Assembly (NCBI GenBank): GCA_002329205.1
Contig: DCTC01000001.1
Span: forward strand, 86,042 to 150,041
Source of the DNA: Candidatus Roizmanbacteria bacterium UBA1450
GTDB lineage: Bacteria > Patescibacteriota > Microgenomatia > UBA1406 > GWC2-37-13
Reading direction: 5' to 3'
DNA length: 64,000 nucleotides
The position numbers and the translations under genes were made by a program. The notes beneath the pieces are model-generated. The model searched no databases. It saw only the letters and a list, made by a program, of their open reading frames with translations, and was not told the DNA's origin. The first letter of the stretch is position 1, and each line of letters opens with the position of its first letter. Shown piece after piece: positions 1-6,493 of this stretch.

Positions 1-478
1 ACAGGTGCTGCATGGCTGTCGTCAGTTCGTTCCGTGAGGAGTGCCCTTAAGTGGGACAACGAACGCAACCCCCATCGTATGTTACAAGTGTCATACGAAA
101 CTGCCCAAGTCTGACTTGGGAGGAAGGAGGGGCAGACGTCAAGTCAGCATGGTCCTTATACCCTGGGCTGCACACATGTTACAATGGGAAGGACAATGGG
201 TTTTGCAAACTCGCGAGAGTAAGCGAATCCCACAAACCTTCTCTCAGTTGGGATTGAAGTCTGCAATTCGACTTCATGAACGCGGAATTGGTAGTAATCG
301 TGGATCAGCTACGCCACGGTGAATACGTTCTTGCCTCTTGCACACACCGCCCGTCAAGCCAACAAAGTCGTTGGTATTCGAACCTCGTGTTTACACGGGG
401 GAGAGTACTGATGGCGATGAGGGTTAAGTCGTAACAAGGTATCCGTTCTGGAAGGAGCGGATGGATCACCTCCTTTCT
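1..478 (+). rRNA. rrs: 16S ribosomal RNA, 3' part
   Basis: This is the 3' third of a small-subunit rRNA, cut by the window start. Universal landmarks are visible: GCACACACCGCCCGT near 339-354, AAGTCGTAACAAGG at 426-439, and the terminal GGATCACCTCCTTTCT ending at 478, which contains an intact anti-Shine-Dalgarno CCTCC. The first 70 bases differ from the usual bacterial sequence in the loop after GTCGTCAG, and have CAACGAACGC instead of CAACGAGCGC. The terminal helix 45 reads ATCCG/CGGAT where most bacteria have AACCG/CGGTT; both strands changed together, so the divergence looks genuine and not like sequencing error. The short ORFs at 41-322 are shadows of this gene. Confidence 0.98.
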
Positions 479-727
479 AATTTTTTTTAGATGTTGTTTC
501 CGATTTATCGGAATTACAACATCTTATCCATCGTAGCTTTAAGCGAAGATGGATAGTTAACAATTAGAAGCCCTTCGAAAGTTATAAACTTAAGAAGGAG
601 ATAACATGGTTTTCAGAAACTAGTGTTATCACCTTCCTAACCCGATTACTGGACTAAAAGTACTGATTATTTAACAAATTCAAACAACTCATTTACTGAG
701 CAACCAATTCGACTTCTTTCCACAGCT
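479..727 (+). other. structured spacer downstream of 16S rRNA; no tRNA or 23S
   Basis: The stretch between the 16S end and the M23 peptidase holds no tRNA and no start of a 23S gene. It does hold three hairpins: 489-524 (outer AGATGTTGT/ACAACATCT plus inner TTCCGA/TCGGAA), 526-554 (ATCCATC/GATGGAT with an inner GCTTTAAGC), and a long, almost continuous stem at 590-640. These may be precursor-rRNA processing stems or transcription end signals; no U-tract of intrinsic-terminator type follows any of them. A perfect 16-nt palindrome, CGTTGAAGCTTCAACG, lies just beyond at 728-743. Confidence 0.7.
590..640 (+). other. long imperfect RNA hairpin in the 16S spacer
   Basis: TTAAGAAGGAGATAACA (590-606) pairs with TGTTATCACCTTCCTAA (624-640) except for two internal mismatches. 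Inside it, TGGTTT pairs with AAACTA around a TCAG loop, with one bulged G. The 5' arm contains an optimal Shine-Dalgarno sequence (AAGGAG) and an ATG at 605 that opens a five-codon frame ending in TAG, so the stem would bury a ribosome-binding site. It may be an RNase III-type processing stem; the mini-frame may be chance. Confidence 0.5.
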
Positions 728-780
728 CGTTGAAGCTTCAACGTCAGCGGCCTTCTTCTTTTTTAATTCTTTGTTTCTTT

Positions 781-1410
781 ATGTATACAAGTCATATTTT
801 GAAACAATTCGTTGTATTTACATATTTGATACTTATTCTCAGTATCGGATCTATCTTGTCTCCCGTCAGAGCTGAAGAACAAAAACCATTTCTCGGGCCT
901 ACCCCTTCTCCCGAGAGAATGACTTTAAAGCCTCCAGAACCGGTCAAGAAAGAAATCAAATATTATCCGGTCAATATGGAAGAAGTATATATGTCTACTG
1001 ATTATTACGATTTTCATCAGGGCTTAGATTTTGCATCCAATCAAACAGTATCAAATCCGAAAATTTATTCGATTGAGGATGGTATTGTAGTATACGCTTC
1101 AGATTCACGATTCTTCACAAGCCCCTATGGATGGGGATATGGAAAATTGATCGTCATTGAACACGAAAAAGGGGTTTCCAGCCTCTATGCACATCTTGAA
1201 ACAATTGAAGTCAAAGAAGGAGATACAGTGAAACAAGGTGATTTTATCGGTTTGATGGGATCAACCGGCAATTCTACCGGCATACATCTCCATTTTGAAA
1301 TGTTTACCAAAGGGGAAGAAAATACCCTGGTAAAGCATAATCCATTTGAATTCAATGGATTGAAAAAAGTTTTTGCAGTCCTGGCAGACAATACGATAGC
1401 CGCACGCTAA
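781..1410 (+). CDS. secreted M23-family (LytM-type) peptidase
   Basis: The product is a zinc metallopeptidase-like protein of 209 aa that would act on peptidoglycan cross-links outside the membrane. The HxxxD motif is H79-QGL-D83, a YAHLE segment supplies H138, and the HxH motif is H169-L-H171, so all metal ligands and the catalytic His are present. The chosen ATG at 781 yields a signal peptide: a basic start, a hydrophobic core VVFTYLILILSIGS and a probable cut after PVRA. The frame is open upstream to a TTG at 730, but that start would put 17 residues before the signal peptide and lies inside a palindrome. The gene stands alone between the 16S gene and the glycosidase-like gene. It probably remodels the wall or acts as a divisome or LytM-type factor; substrate is unknown. 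Confidence 0.88.
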   Translation: MYTSHILKQFVVFTYLILILSIGSILSPVRAEEQKPFLGPTPSPERMTLKPPEPVKKEIKYYPVNMEEVYMSTDYYDFHQGLDFASNQTVSNPKIYSIEDGIVVYASDSRFFTSPYGWGYGKLIVIEHEKGVSSLYAHLETIEVKEGDTVKQGDFIGLMGSTGNSTGIHLHFEMFTKGEENTLVKHNPFEFNGLKKVFAVLADNTIAAR

Positions 1411-1441
1411 CTTCATAAGAGAAAAAACGAAACTATTCGAC

Positions 1442-1447
1442 TATAAT
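1442..1447 (+). promoter_or_regulatory. -10 box (TATAAT) for a leaderless transcript
   Basis: A perfect TATAAT is followed by 6 nt and then the ATG at 1454. Transcription would begin at or next to the start codon, and no Shine-Dalgarno is present. Confidence 0.65.
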
Positions 1448-1453
1448 GGCTTC

Positions 1454-2341
1454 ATGACAGTTTTCGGAACTACTTTCAGTCACAGACATGCGGCATACCT
1501 CGGGTTAGATCCCTTCGAGACATATAAACGTATCCTTGATATCGGTTTTGATTATGTGAGACTCTGCTGCTATTGGGAGGAAATTGAGCCAGCAAAAGGC
1601 AACTTTGATTTTACTCCGACAAAGAAGCTCATCGAAATGAGTGAAAAAGCTGAGCAGAAAATCATTGTTACTCTCGGTATGAAAGCACCGCGTTGGCCGG
1701 AATTTTATATCCCAAAGTGGCTTCAAGGTAACAAAATTACAGAAATTGAAAACGAGTTACTTCATTATATTGACAGAACTGTCAACGAACTCAAGGAGTA
1801 TTCCTGTATATCTTATTGGCAGGTGGAGAACGAACCGCTTGATCCGTCTGGACCTAATAATTTATCAATTCCCCTGGATCTTTTGACGGAAGAAATCAAG
1901 ACAGTTCAGGCAATTGACCAAAGGAGTGTTATGCTGACGGTATGGGGAAATCAACTAACTAAACGAAAAAATTTTCAGAAACTCCTTGCTCTTGTAGAAA
2001 ATATTGGAATTGACATCTATTACAAAGTCCCTCAGAGAAATTTATTCAATAAAACAGAGTACAAAGGTCCTTCTGACTCTGATGAACAACTAAAGAAAGA
2101 AATTGCACTATGTCATCATCTCTGGATTACGGAGCTGCAGGCAGAACCATGGGAAGAGCATCAAGTGGTATCTATCGATCGTGATACTCCTAGTTTTGAT
2201 CTAAATAAAATGAAAAATAACATTGAACGGGCGATACAACTCAAACCGCAAGGAATCTTGCTCTGGGGATCAGAATATTGGTTTTGGCAAGCAGAAAAAG
2301 GCAATGAACGGTATCTTGAATTCATCAAACGGCTTATTTGA
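1454..2341 (+). CDS. glycoside hydrolase-like TIM-barrel protein (GH-A clan type)
   Basis: The 295-aa protein has the layout of a clan GH-A glycosidase (GH5/GH39/GH42-like). An early barrel strand is followed by YWEEIEPAKG, typical of strand 2 in this clan. The strand-4 motif NEP (N126-E127-P128) carries the predicted acid/base Glu, and ITELQ puts a candidate nucleophile at E227 near strand 7. A Trp-rich closing strand (LWGSEYWFW) also fits an active-site pocket. There is no signal peptide, so it would act in the cytoplasm, or the protein is a non-catalytic barrel. Substrate cannot be told. The 3' end overlaps the convergent gene at 2334 by 8 bp. Confidence 0.72.
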   Translation: MTVFGTTFSHRHAAYLGLDPFETYKRILDIGFDYVRLCCYWEEIEPAKGNFDFTPTKKLIEMSEKAEQKIIVTLGMKAPRWPEFYIPKWLQGNKITEIENELLHYIDRTVNELKEYSCISYWQVENEPLDPSGPNNLSIPLDLLTEEIKTVQAIDQRSVMLTVWGNQLTKRKNFQKLLALVENIGIDIYYKVPQRNLFNKTEYKGPSDSDEQLKKEIALCHHLWITELQAEPWEEHQVVSIDRDTPSFDLNKMKNNIERAIQLKPQGILLWGSEYWFWQAEKGNERYLEFIKRLI

Positions 2342-3155
2342 GAAAAATCTTCATACCCGGTCTTGCACTATTGAATTTCTCAGCTCCGGTCGTTTGATCT
2401 TCCTCATTAAAATGCCTCCATACGGAAATTTCCATCAACTGATCATGGGGATCACCGGATGAACCGGGATACACAATCAGCTCTCCACGATTCCCGCCGA
2501 AGAGATTATTTACATATTTAGCCTTTTGAGATACATCGTTAATAATAATCTCCACTTCATCACCATATGCAAAATCTTCTTCAAATACAGATTGTCTGAT
2601 GGTAGTTTTGAGGTTTCCATAATTGTCTACATGACTGATATAGTCGTCCTGGATGCCGGGTATTATATGGACATGAGCTTCTTCAAGTTCCATATCATCC
2701 TGCATTGCTTCCATAAGATGTGCTGCAACCCGAGAGTAGAGATCCCGGGATCGGAACTGACTTCCCTTATTTAAGCCGGGATACGTGAATACCACATCAA
2801 TCTTATCGAGGATGAACGAAAAATCATATCCTGCATTGGGTCCCATGAGATGAAGACCTGATTTGAGCCGGATAATCAGAAGATCCGCTCCTTTTCCTTC
2901 TTGAATGGATGTGGTGGTGTGAATACGCGGATCGGTGTTTTGGAACAAGACGGTTTCCAACGGTCTACCATAGCGTTCTTCTGTTTCAACAATCTGACTT
3001 ATAAGGAAACCGGTATGAATAGTGGAAGGGGTAGAGGAGACGAATGAAATATCAGGTCGTACCGGATTATTTAAAAATCCCTGTACGGCACTTCTTACTT
3101 CCTGACAGGTAAGAGTGTCATCAACCCAGTCGGCGACAACGATGAGTTTTTTCAT
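2334..3155 (-). CDS. SAM hydrolase / SAM hydroxide adenosyltransferase family (DUF62), divergent
   Basis: The 273-aa protein resembles the DUF62 fluorinase/SAM-hydrolase fold, whose members split S-adenosylmethionine into adenosine and methionine. The C-terminal barrel signature VDNYGNLKTT (D177-N181) matches the D-x-[FY]-G-N motif. A TDPRI segment near residue 75 and MGPNAG near 105 stand where the family has its DPGVG and APDNG motifs. The N-terminal acidic segment (VADWVDDT) differs from the usual TDFG..D. It lies in tandem with another divergent member at 3268, on the same strand, 112 bp apart. Catalytic activity is uncertain because several family residues are replaced. Confidence 0.72.
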   Translation of the reverse strand: MKKLIVVADWVDDTLTCQEVRSAVQGFLNNPVRPDISFVSSTPSTIHTGFLISQIVETEERYGRPLETVLFQNTDPRIHTTTSIQEGKGADLLIIRLKSGLHLMGPNAGYDFSFILDKIDVVFTYPGLNKGSQFRSRDLYSRVAAHLMEAMQDDMELEEAHVHIIPGIQDDYISHVDNYGNLKTTIRQSVFEEDFAYGDEVEIIINDVSQKAKYVNNLFGGNRGELIVYPGSSGDPHDQLMEISVWRHFNEEDQTTGAEKFNSARPGMKIFLK

Positions 3156-3267
3156 AGATTATGTAAATAGTAAGACAATGGTTATGAGACGGAGCAATAT
3201 CTAGCACAATTTCAGATATTGTCCTCATTTTCCTCCCGCTAACTTAGATACCTGAAATTGATAATTA

Positions 3268-4062
3268 TTACATCAACTCCATACCGGTCGTGATACCGAA
3301 TTCTTTTGCTGCACTCTTTCCCTGCACAGTAATTTCCACAAATCTCTTATTTTGATACCCTGAGCTTCCGACTGTCATTCCGGCTTCACCGTTCGGGACA
3401 TCTTTCAGTCGGTTATAGCAAGTGAATTCACCAAGTTTTGTCTGAATCTTTTTGCCCGGTTCGAATCCGATTTCTTCGGGAAGCATGGTAGTTTTGGAGT
3501 TTCCGAAGTTATCAATCCACCAGATGGTTTTGGGGGCTTCAGGAATCTCATCTAGTGACATATCCTCGGAGGGTACATCTTCTCCTTCATGGACCCATTT
3601 TGCAAGAAACGGCATATATTCGAAACTTCTGAACTGAGTAAGTTCAGTTCGCTGTTGTGCATCGGCTTCGAATTTTCCCTTTTTGACAAATGCGTCAATA
3701 ACTGTCGGAAGATCCGTAACTTTCAAATTTTCAATAATTCCGAATTTTTTTGCAAGCGAAAGAGTCTCACCGGCAATTGTAGAAATAATAGTTTTATTTG
3801 CATATTTAAAATAACCGAAAGGCGTACCGTTTGGATATTTTTTTCCGGATCCGTGACGCGGGGCAGCATTGACCATGATGACTCCATCCCCTCCTGTTGC
3901 TCCGTCAATAACATCTATAAGGTTTCCTGCTGCTTCGATTTCACTGAAGTTCCCTACACCAACAACATCGATATTGGCACCCGGAAATAATACTGAAGCA
4001 CGAGTGGTCTGACGACCCATTTCATTAGAATCACGGCAGTCCGTAATGATTGAGACAAACAT
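3268..4062 (-). CDS. SAM hydrolase family (DUF62) paralogue, divergent
   Basis: The 264-aa protein starts with SIITDCRDSNEMGRQTTRA, which aligns with the N-terminal TDFG..D.YVG motif of SAM hydroxide adenosyltransferases, and carries the C-terminal IDNFGNSKTT signature (D184-N188). Between residues 58 and 84 a Gly/Pro-rich segment (ATGGDGVIMVNAAPRHGSGKK) replaces the canonical VDPGVG loop. It is the upstream partner of the 2334-3155 gene. Two unequal, adjacent members may form a heteromer like the homotrimers of this fold, with active sites at subunit interfaces. That is inference. Confidence 0.72.
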   Translation of the reverse strand: MFVSIITDCRDSNEMGRQTTRASVLFPGANIDVVGVGNFSEIEAAGNLIDVIDGATGGDGVIMVNAAPRHGSGKKYPNGTPFGYFKYANKTIISTIAGETLSLAKKFGIIENLKVTDLPTVIDAFVKKGKFEADAQQRTELTQFRSFEYMPFLAKWVHEGEDVPSEDMSLDEIPEAPKTIWWIDNFGNSKTTMLPEEIGFEPGKKIQTKLGEFTCYNRLKDVPNGEAGMTVGSSGYQNKRFVEITVQGKSAAKEFGITTGMELM

Positions 4063-4368
4063 GGTTATGTTTTGAAAAAAAATTAATAATACGGAGTGAC
4101 TAGTAAGAAGTTTTTATAATACACCACTTTCTTCGTATAGTCCACCGTTTATTTCATGACTTAACAGTATGATAATATCATACATTTTTTGCAGGTTCAA
4201 TGTCAGTTTTGCCACCTGAACCGGGATTTATGATCCGGAAATACACGATACTGACGCTGTAATAGTTGTCTATTCGATTTATAATTTACTGATACGTATG
4301 CTATAATAATCAAACACGAAATAGTGTTGGAATATTTGACGGAAATGCTATACTAGTATTTTCAGATT
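4063..4368. other. intergenic region, no gene seen
   Basis: No credible ORF lies here. A perfect 17-nt palindrome GTATGATAATATCATAC occupies 4167-4183, and GGTTCA (4194-4199) can pair with TGAACC (4217-4222). TATAAT-like words near 4310 could serve the tRNA cluster downstream. Confidence 0.6.
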
Positions 4369-4424
4369 GGGCGTGTGGTTCAGTGGCTAGAACGGTCCGA
4401 TAATTATCGGACAGGTCGGAGGTT
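4369..4424 (+). pseudogene. tRNA gene remnant (5' two-thirds), anticodon arm replaced by a palindrome
   Basis: The sequence begins as a normal tRNA: acceptor strand GGGCGTG (4369-4375), TG, then a D-arm GTTC...GAAC. Where the anticodon arm should be, there is the perfect palindrome GTCCGATAATTATCGGAC (4395-4412), which would give an 8-nt loop. A variable region AGGTC and the start of a T-arm GGAGGTT follow, after which similarity stops; no 3' acceptor strand is found before the GIY-YIG gene. The same 14-bp palindrome core recurs twice near 46000, so a repeat probably invaded or replaced this arm. The first half resembles tRNA-Asp, but the identity is unsure. Confidence 0.6.
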
Positions 4425-4430
4425 GTATAT

Positions 4431-4691
4431 ATGGCATACCTATATATTTTACAATCCGAAGTAAATGAACGATATTACATCGGTTCTACCATTGATCTTG
4501 ATAGAAGGCTAAAAGAGCACAACGAAGGGAAAACAACTTCTTCGAGATTAACCCGTCCATTCAAAGTAGTATTTGTCCAAGAATACGAAACAATACAAGA
4601 GGCAAGAAACATGGAGTATCGACTAAAGAAGAAAAAGAGCAGATTAATTATTGAAAAAATAATTACAACAGATAAAATAACGATAAAGTAA
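4431..4691 (+). CDS. small GIY-YIG nuclease-domain protein
   Basis: The 86-aa protein is a stand-alone GIY-YIG domain. YLYILQS supplies the first element, RYYIGST the second, followed by the Arg-bearing helix DLDRRLKEHNEGK and a late Glu in the EYRLKKKKS segment. It is of the short UPF0213/YhbQ type, with no DNA-binding extension. The gene sits between a truncated tRNA and an intact tRNA-Ile. Such small nucleases are often found beside tRNA and rRNA genes in other bacteria, and the broken tRNA suggests that it arrived with, or caused, the rearrangement. No group I intron core can be seen. Confidence 0.88.
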   Translation: MAYLYILQSEVNERYYIGSTIDLDRRLKEHNEGKTTSSRLTRPFKVVFVQEYETIQEARNMEYRLKKKKSRLIIEKIITTDKITIK

Positions 4692-4692
4692 A

Positions 4693-4767
4693 GGGCTACT
4701 GGTTCAGCGGTAGAACGCTTTCCTGATAAGAAAGAGGTGCCAGGTTCGACTCCTGGGTAGCCCACCA
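4693..4767 (+). tRNA. tRNA-Ile (GAT anticodon)
   Basis: A full cloverleaf is present: acceptor GGGCTAC/GTAGCCC, D-arm GTTC/GAAC, anticodon stem CTTTC/GAAAG with loop CTGATAA (anticodon GAT), T-arm CCAGG/CCTGG, discriminator A. A CCA follows directly and appears to be encoded (4765-4767). Confidence 0.96.
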
Positions 4768-4776
4768 AACTGTGTT

Positions 4777-4797
4777 ATCCTGAACTTGTTTCAGGAT
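4777..4797 (+). repeat. short inverted repeat (ATCCTGAA-cttgt-TTCAGGAT)
   Basis: An 8-bp perfect stem with a 5-nt loop lies between two tRNA genes. A related, interrupted version occurs at 47071 onwards inside a 110-bp element. It is a REP-like dispersed repeat. Confidence 0.75.
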
Positions 4798-4822
4798 CCA
4801 GAAAGTCTCACTTCACATTTCA

Positions 4823-4895
4823 GGACTCGTAGCTCAGTTGGTAGAGCACTCGGCTTACATCCGAAAGGTCAGAGGTTCGAGCCCTCTCGAGTCCA
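4823..4895 (+). tRNA. tRNA-Val (TAC anticodon)
   Basis: Cloverleaf: acceptor GGACTCG/CGAGTCC, D-arm GCTC/GAGC, anticodon loop CTTACAT (anticodon TAC), T-arm AGAGG/CCTCT, discriminator A. The first anticodon-stem pair is a C-A mismatch. CCA is not encoded, unlike the tRNA-Ile 55 bp upstream. Confidence 0.94.
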
Positions 4896-4920
4896 CACTC
4901 CGCTTTTTTCTTCTTCAAAA

Positions 4921-4949
4921 TAGACATATACCCTATAGTAAAGTATAAT
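4921..4949 (+). promoter_or_regulatory. sigma70-type promoter
   Basis: TAGACA (4921-4926), a 17-nt spacer and TATAAT (4944-4949) precede the membrane-protein gene at 4996, leaving an untranslated leader of about 40 nt. Confidence 0.65.
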
Positions 4950-4995
4950 ACTATCACCGTAGTCTTTTCACTAATCAGTATGAGGAGATTGAGAC

Positions 4996-5301
4996 ATGAC
5001 GAACTTGAAAAAGAGTTTCAAAGCACTGCTATTCTATCTAGCAACGACTGCACTTGCCGCAGTTGGCTTTGTGTTTCTTGTTCTGAGGTTTGATGAAGAG
5101 CAAGACTGGTTTTTGATGTTTGCATTGGCACTTCTGCTGGATGCCTATTTTTGGTCACTTTTGTACCTGGGACCGAAGCAGTTTGATATTGATGTAACCA
5201 ACGTATCTCCCGACATTCGAAGAGTGATAAAGAACACACTCATCATATTTACAATTTTGATGGGCTTGTTCGCTCTCACCAACGGATTCGGCGGGCTGTA
5301 A
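4996..5301 (+). CDS. orphan small integral membrane protein
   Basis: I do not recognise this 101-aa protein. It has three hydrophobic segments, near residues 9-29, 38-58 and 78-98, with a short charged loop (DEEQD) after the first and a DVTNVSPDIRR stretch before the last. The start is set by a clear Shine-Dalgarno (GAGGAG, 4982-4987). That is unlike most genes here, which have a -10 box almost touching the ATG. With the two membrane-protein genes downstream it forms a block using more G/C-ending codons than its neighbours, which may point to a separate origin. Confidence 0.75.
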   Translation: MTNLKKSFKALLFYLATTALAAVGFVFLVLRFDEEQDWFLMFALALLLDAYFWSLLYLGPKQFDIDVTNVSPDIRRVIKNTLIIFTILMGLFALTNGFGGL

Positions 5302-5320
5302 CGGAAGACTACGGAACGAC

Positions 5321-5400
5321 GAGGACATGCCAATGATAGGACTATCTGGTGGGAGAATATGCTTCCCCACTCTGATACTCCATCTAGCCGGCATGTCCTC
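5321..5400 (+). other. branched inverted-repeat structure
   Basis: GAGGACATGCC (5321-5331) pairs perfectly with GGCATGTCCTC (5390-5400). Within the enclosed 58 nt, GTGGG can pair with CCCAC and GATAG with CTATC, so a branched fold is possible. It lies between two membrane-protein genes and could end transcription of the first, although no U-run follows. A small structured RNA is an alternative. Confidence 0.5.
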
Positions 5401-5508
5401 ACCATTCCCTCAATTGTTTCAAATTGTGCAACTACTGTTTATAATTAAAACCTATAGTATATATACATACTACATTTGTACTTTAACATAATGCTAGTAG
5501 GGAGTAAT

Positions 5509-5583
5509 ATGACCACCAAAAACTGCATAAATGCTTGTGCAGAAACAGGCGGTCAGATCGACTCCCTTCTATCACATCTCTAA
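5509..5583 (+). CDS. candidate 24-codon small ORF upstream of a membrane-protein gene
   Basis: A frame of 24 codons starts at ATG 5509, preceded at proper distance by TAGGGAG. It begins MTTKNCINACAETGG and ends SLLSHL, and its TAA (5581-5583) touches the AAGGAG ribosome-binding site of the next gene. This is the geometry of translational coupling or of a leader peptide. It has two Cys residues (Cys6, Cys10). It is too short for coding statistics, so it could be chance. Confidence 0.4.
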   Translation: MTTKNCINACAETGGQIDSLLSHL

Positions 5584-5596
5584 AGGAGAAAATCTC

Positions 5597-6493
5597 ATGA
5601 CGAGGATTCGCAACGCGTTCTTCCTGTTCATCGGAGCAGCACTTGTTGCTGTGACAACCTTTACCTTCGGTAACCTTCTTAACTGGTGGACGAAAGACCT
5701 CCTGTATTTTGGGGCTATTGCTCTCTCAACCTGGGCCACGGTCTTGTATTTCAACATCCAGTTGAACAAATTGGAACTGAAACACAAAATCAAAGTCCCA
5801 GAAGTCCGGCTACCACGGGTACAGGTGCCTGAAGATCTTGAAGACGATGTTGATGCATTGATGAATGGCCGGCCGAACTGGCCGACGTTCAGTGTTTTGC
5901 TGACAATTACGGCTATGTTTGTTTTCACGTGGCAGTTGATAAGCCGGAACAAACTGACCGCGGACTGGTATGGATTCAACGTTTTTCTGGTATCGATTCT
6001 CGTTGCCGGGCTTGTCGTTTGGCTTACCAGCCGAACCCCATGGTTTCAGGACAAGTCCTTCGAAACTCCCTGGTGGGTCTTCGTCATTCCGCTCGGGGCA
6101 ATCGTTATCGCCACGAGCCTGGGATTGTATTACACCGAGCCGATCGAATTCGGTGGTGATACTCCAGCTCAGATAGCACAGCGCGGTCAGGAATACAACT
6201 ATGACCAAACACGTGCAGGGCGAAGCTCTAGCTGGATCAACATCAACACGTATCGTGGCAGCAGTTCCAGCGGATCGTCAGACTTCGATTTTGATTGTGA
6301 TGGAAAGGGTTGCGCGTACGCAATTCTTCTTGTTCTCCTGATCGTCGTGGTCTTGATGTTGATCATCGGATCGGCTATGATACCGCACTTCTGGGTTTTC
6401 GCAGGGATATTGTTTCTCGCATTCATGTTTATGATTGCGGTACATAATCTGCGTTATAATCCGTCGTTTTATCGAAGGAGATATTCATGGTAG
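5597..6493 (+). CDS. orphan polytopic membrane protein
   Basis: The 298-aa protein is not recognised. It shows about seven hydrophobic segments: two at the N-terminus (5-25, 32-52), three in the middle (about 95-113, 123-143, 158-178) and two at the end (about 240-262, 265-285). A polar region near residues 200-235 is rich in Ser, Gly and Asp, with a DFDFDCDGKGC motif. The ATG at 5597 was chosen because TAAAGGAG lies 8 nt before it. The stop codon overlaps the start of the downstream Clp-like gene by 7 bp, so the two are probably translated together and may act in one membrane complex. Confidence 0.75.
   Translation: MTRIRNAFFLFIGAALVAVTTFTFGNLLNWWTKDLLYFGAIALSTWATVLYFNIQLNKLELKHKIKVPEVRLPRVQVPEDLEDDVDALMNGRPNWPTFSVLLTITAMFVFTWQLISRNKLTADWYGFNVFLVSILVAGLVVWLTSRTPWFQDKSFETPWWVFVIPLGAIVIATSLGLYYTEPIEFGGDTPAQIAQRGQEYNYDQTRAGRSSSWININTYRGSSSSGSSDFDFDCDGKGCAYAILLVLLIVVVLMLIIGSAMIPHFWVFAGILFLAFMFMIAVHNLRYNPSFYRRRYSW

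Noticed and set aside
41..322. ORFs of 93 and 68 codons in the 16S rRNA region
   Set aside because: They lie fully inside the 16S rRNA gene and have no protein character.
730..780. TTG start for the M23 peptidase
   Set aside because: It would add residues before the signal peptide and lies in a palindrome; the ATG at 781 gives a regular signal sequence.
4369..4691. Group I intron with a homing endonuclease in a tRNA
   Set aside because: Only about 260 bp would be available with the ORF, no conserved intron core was seen, and no 3' tRNA half follows.
4475..4768. 97-codon minus-strand ORF over the GIY-YIG gene and tRNA-Ile
   Set aside because: Its start is the antisense of a tRNA; the plus-strand GIY-YIG motifs are clear.
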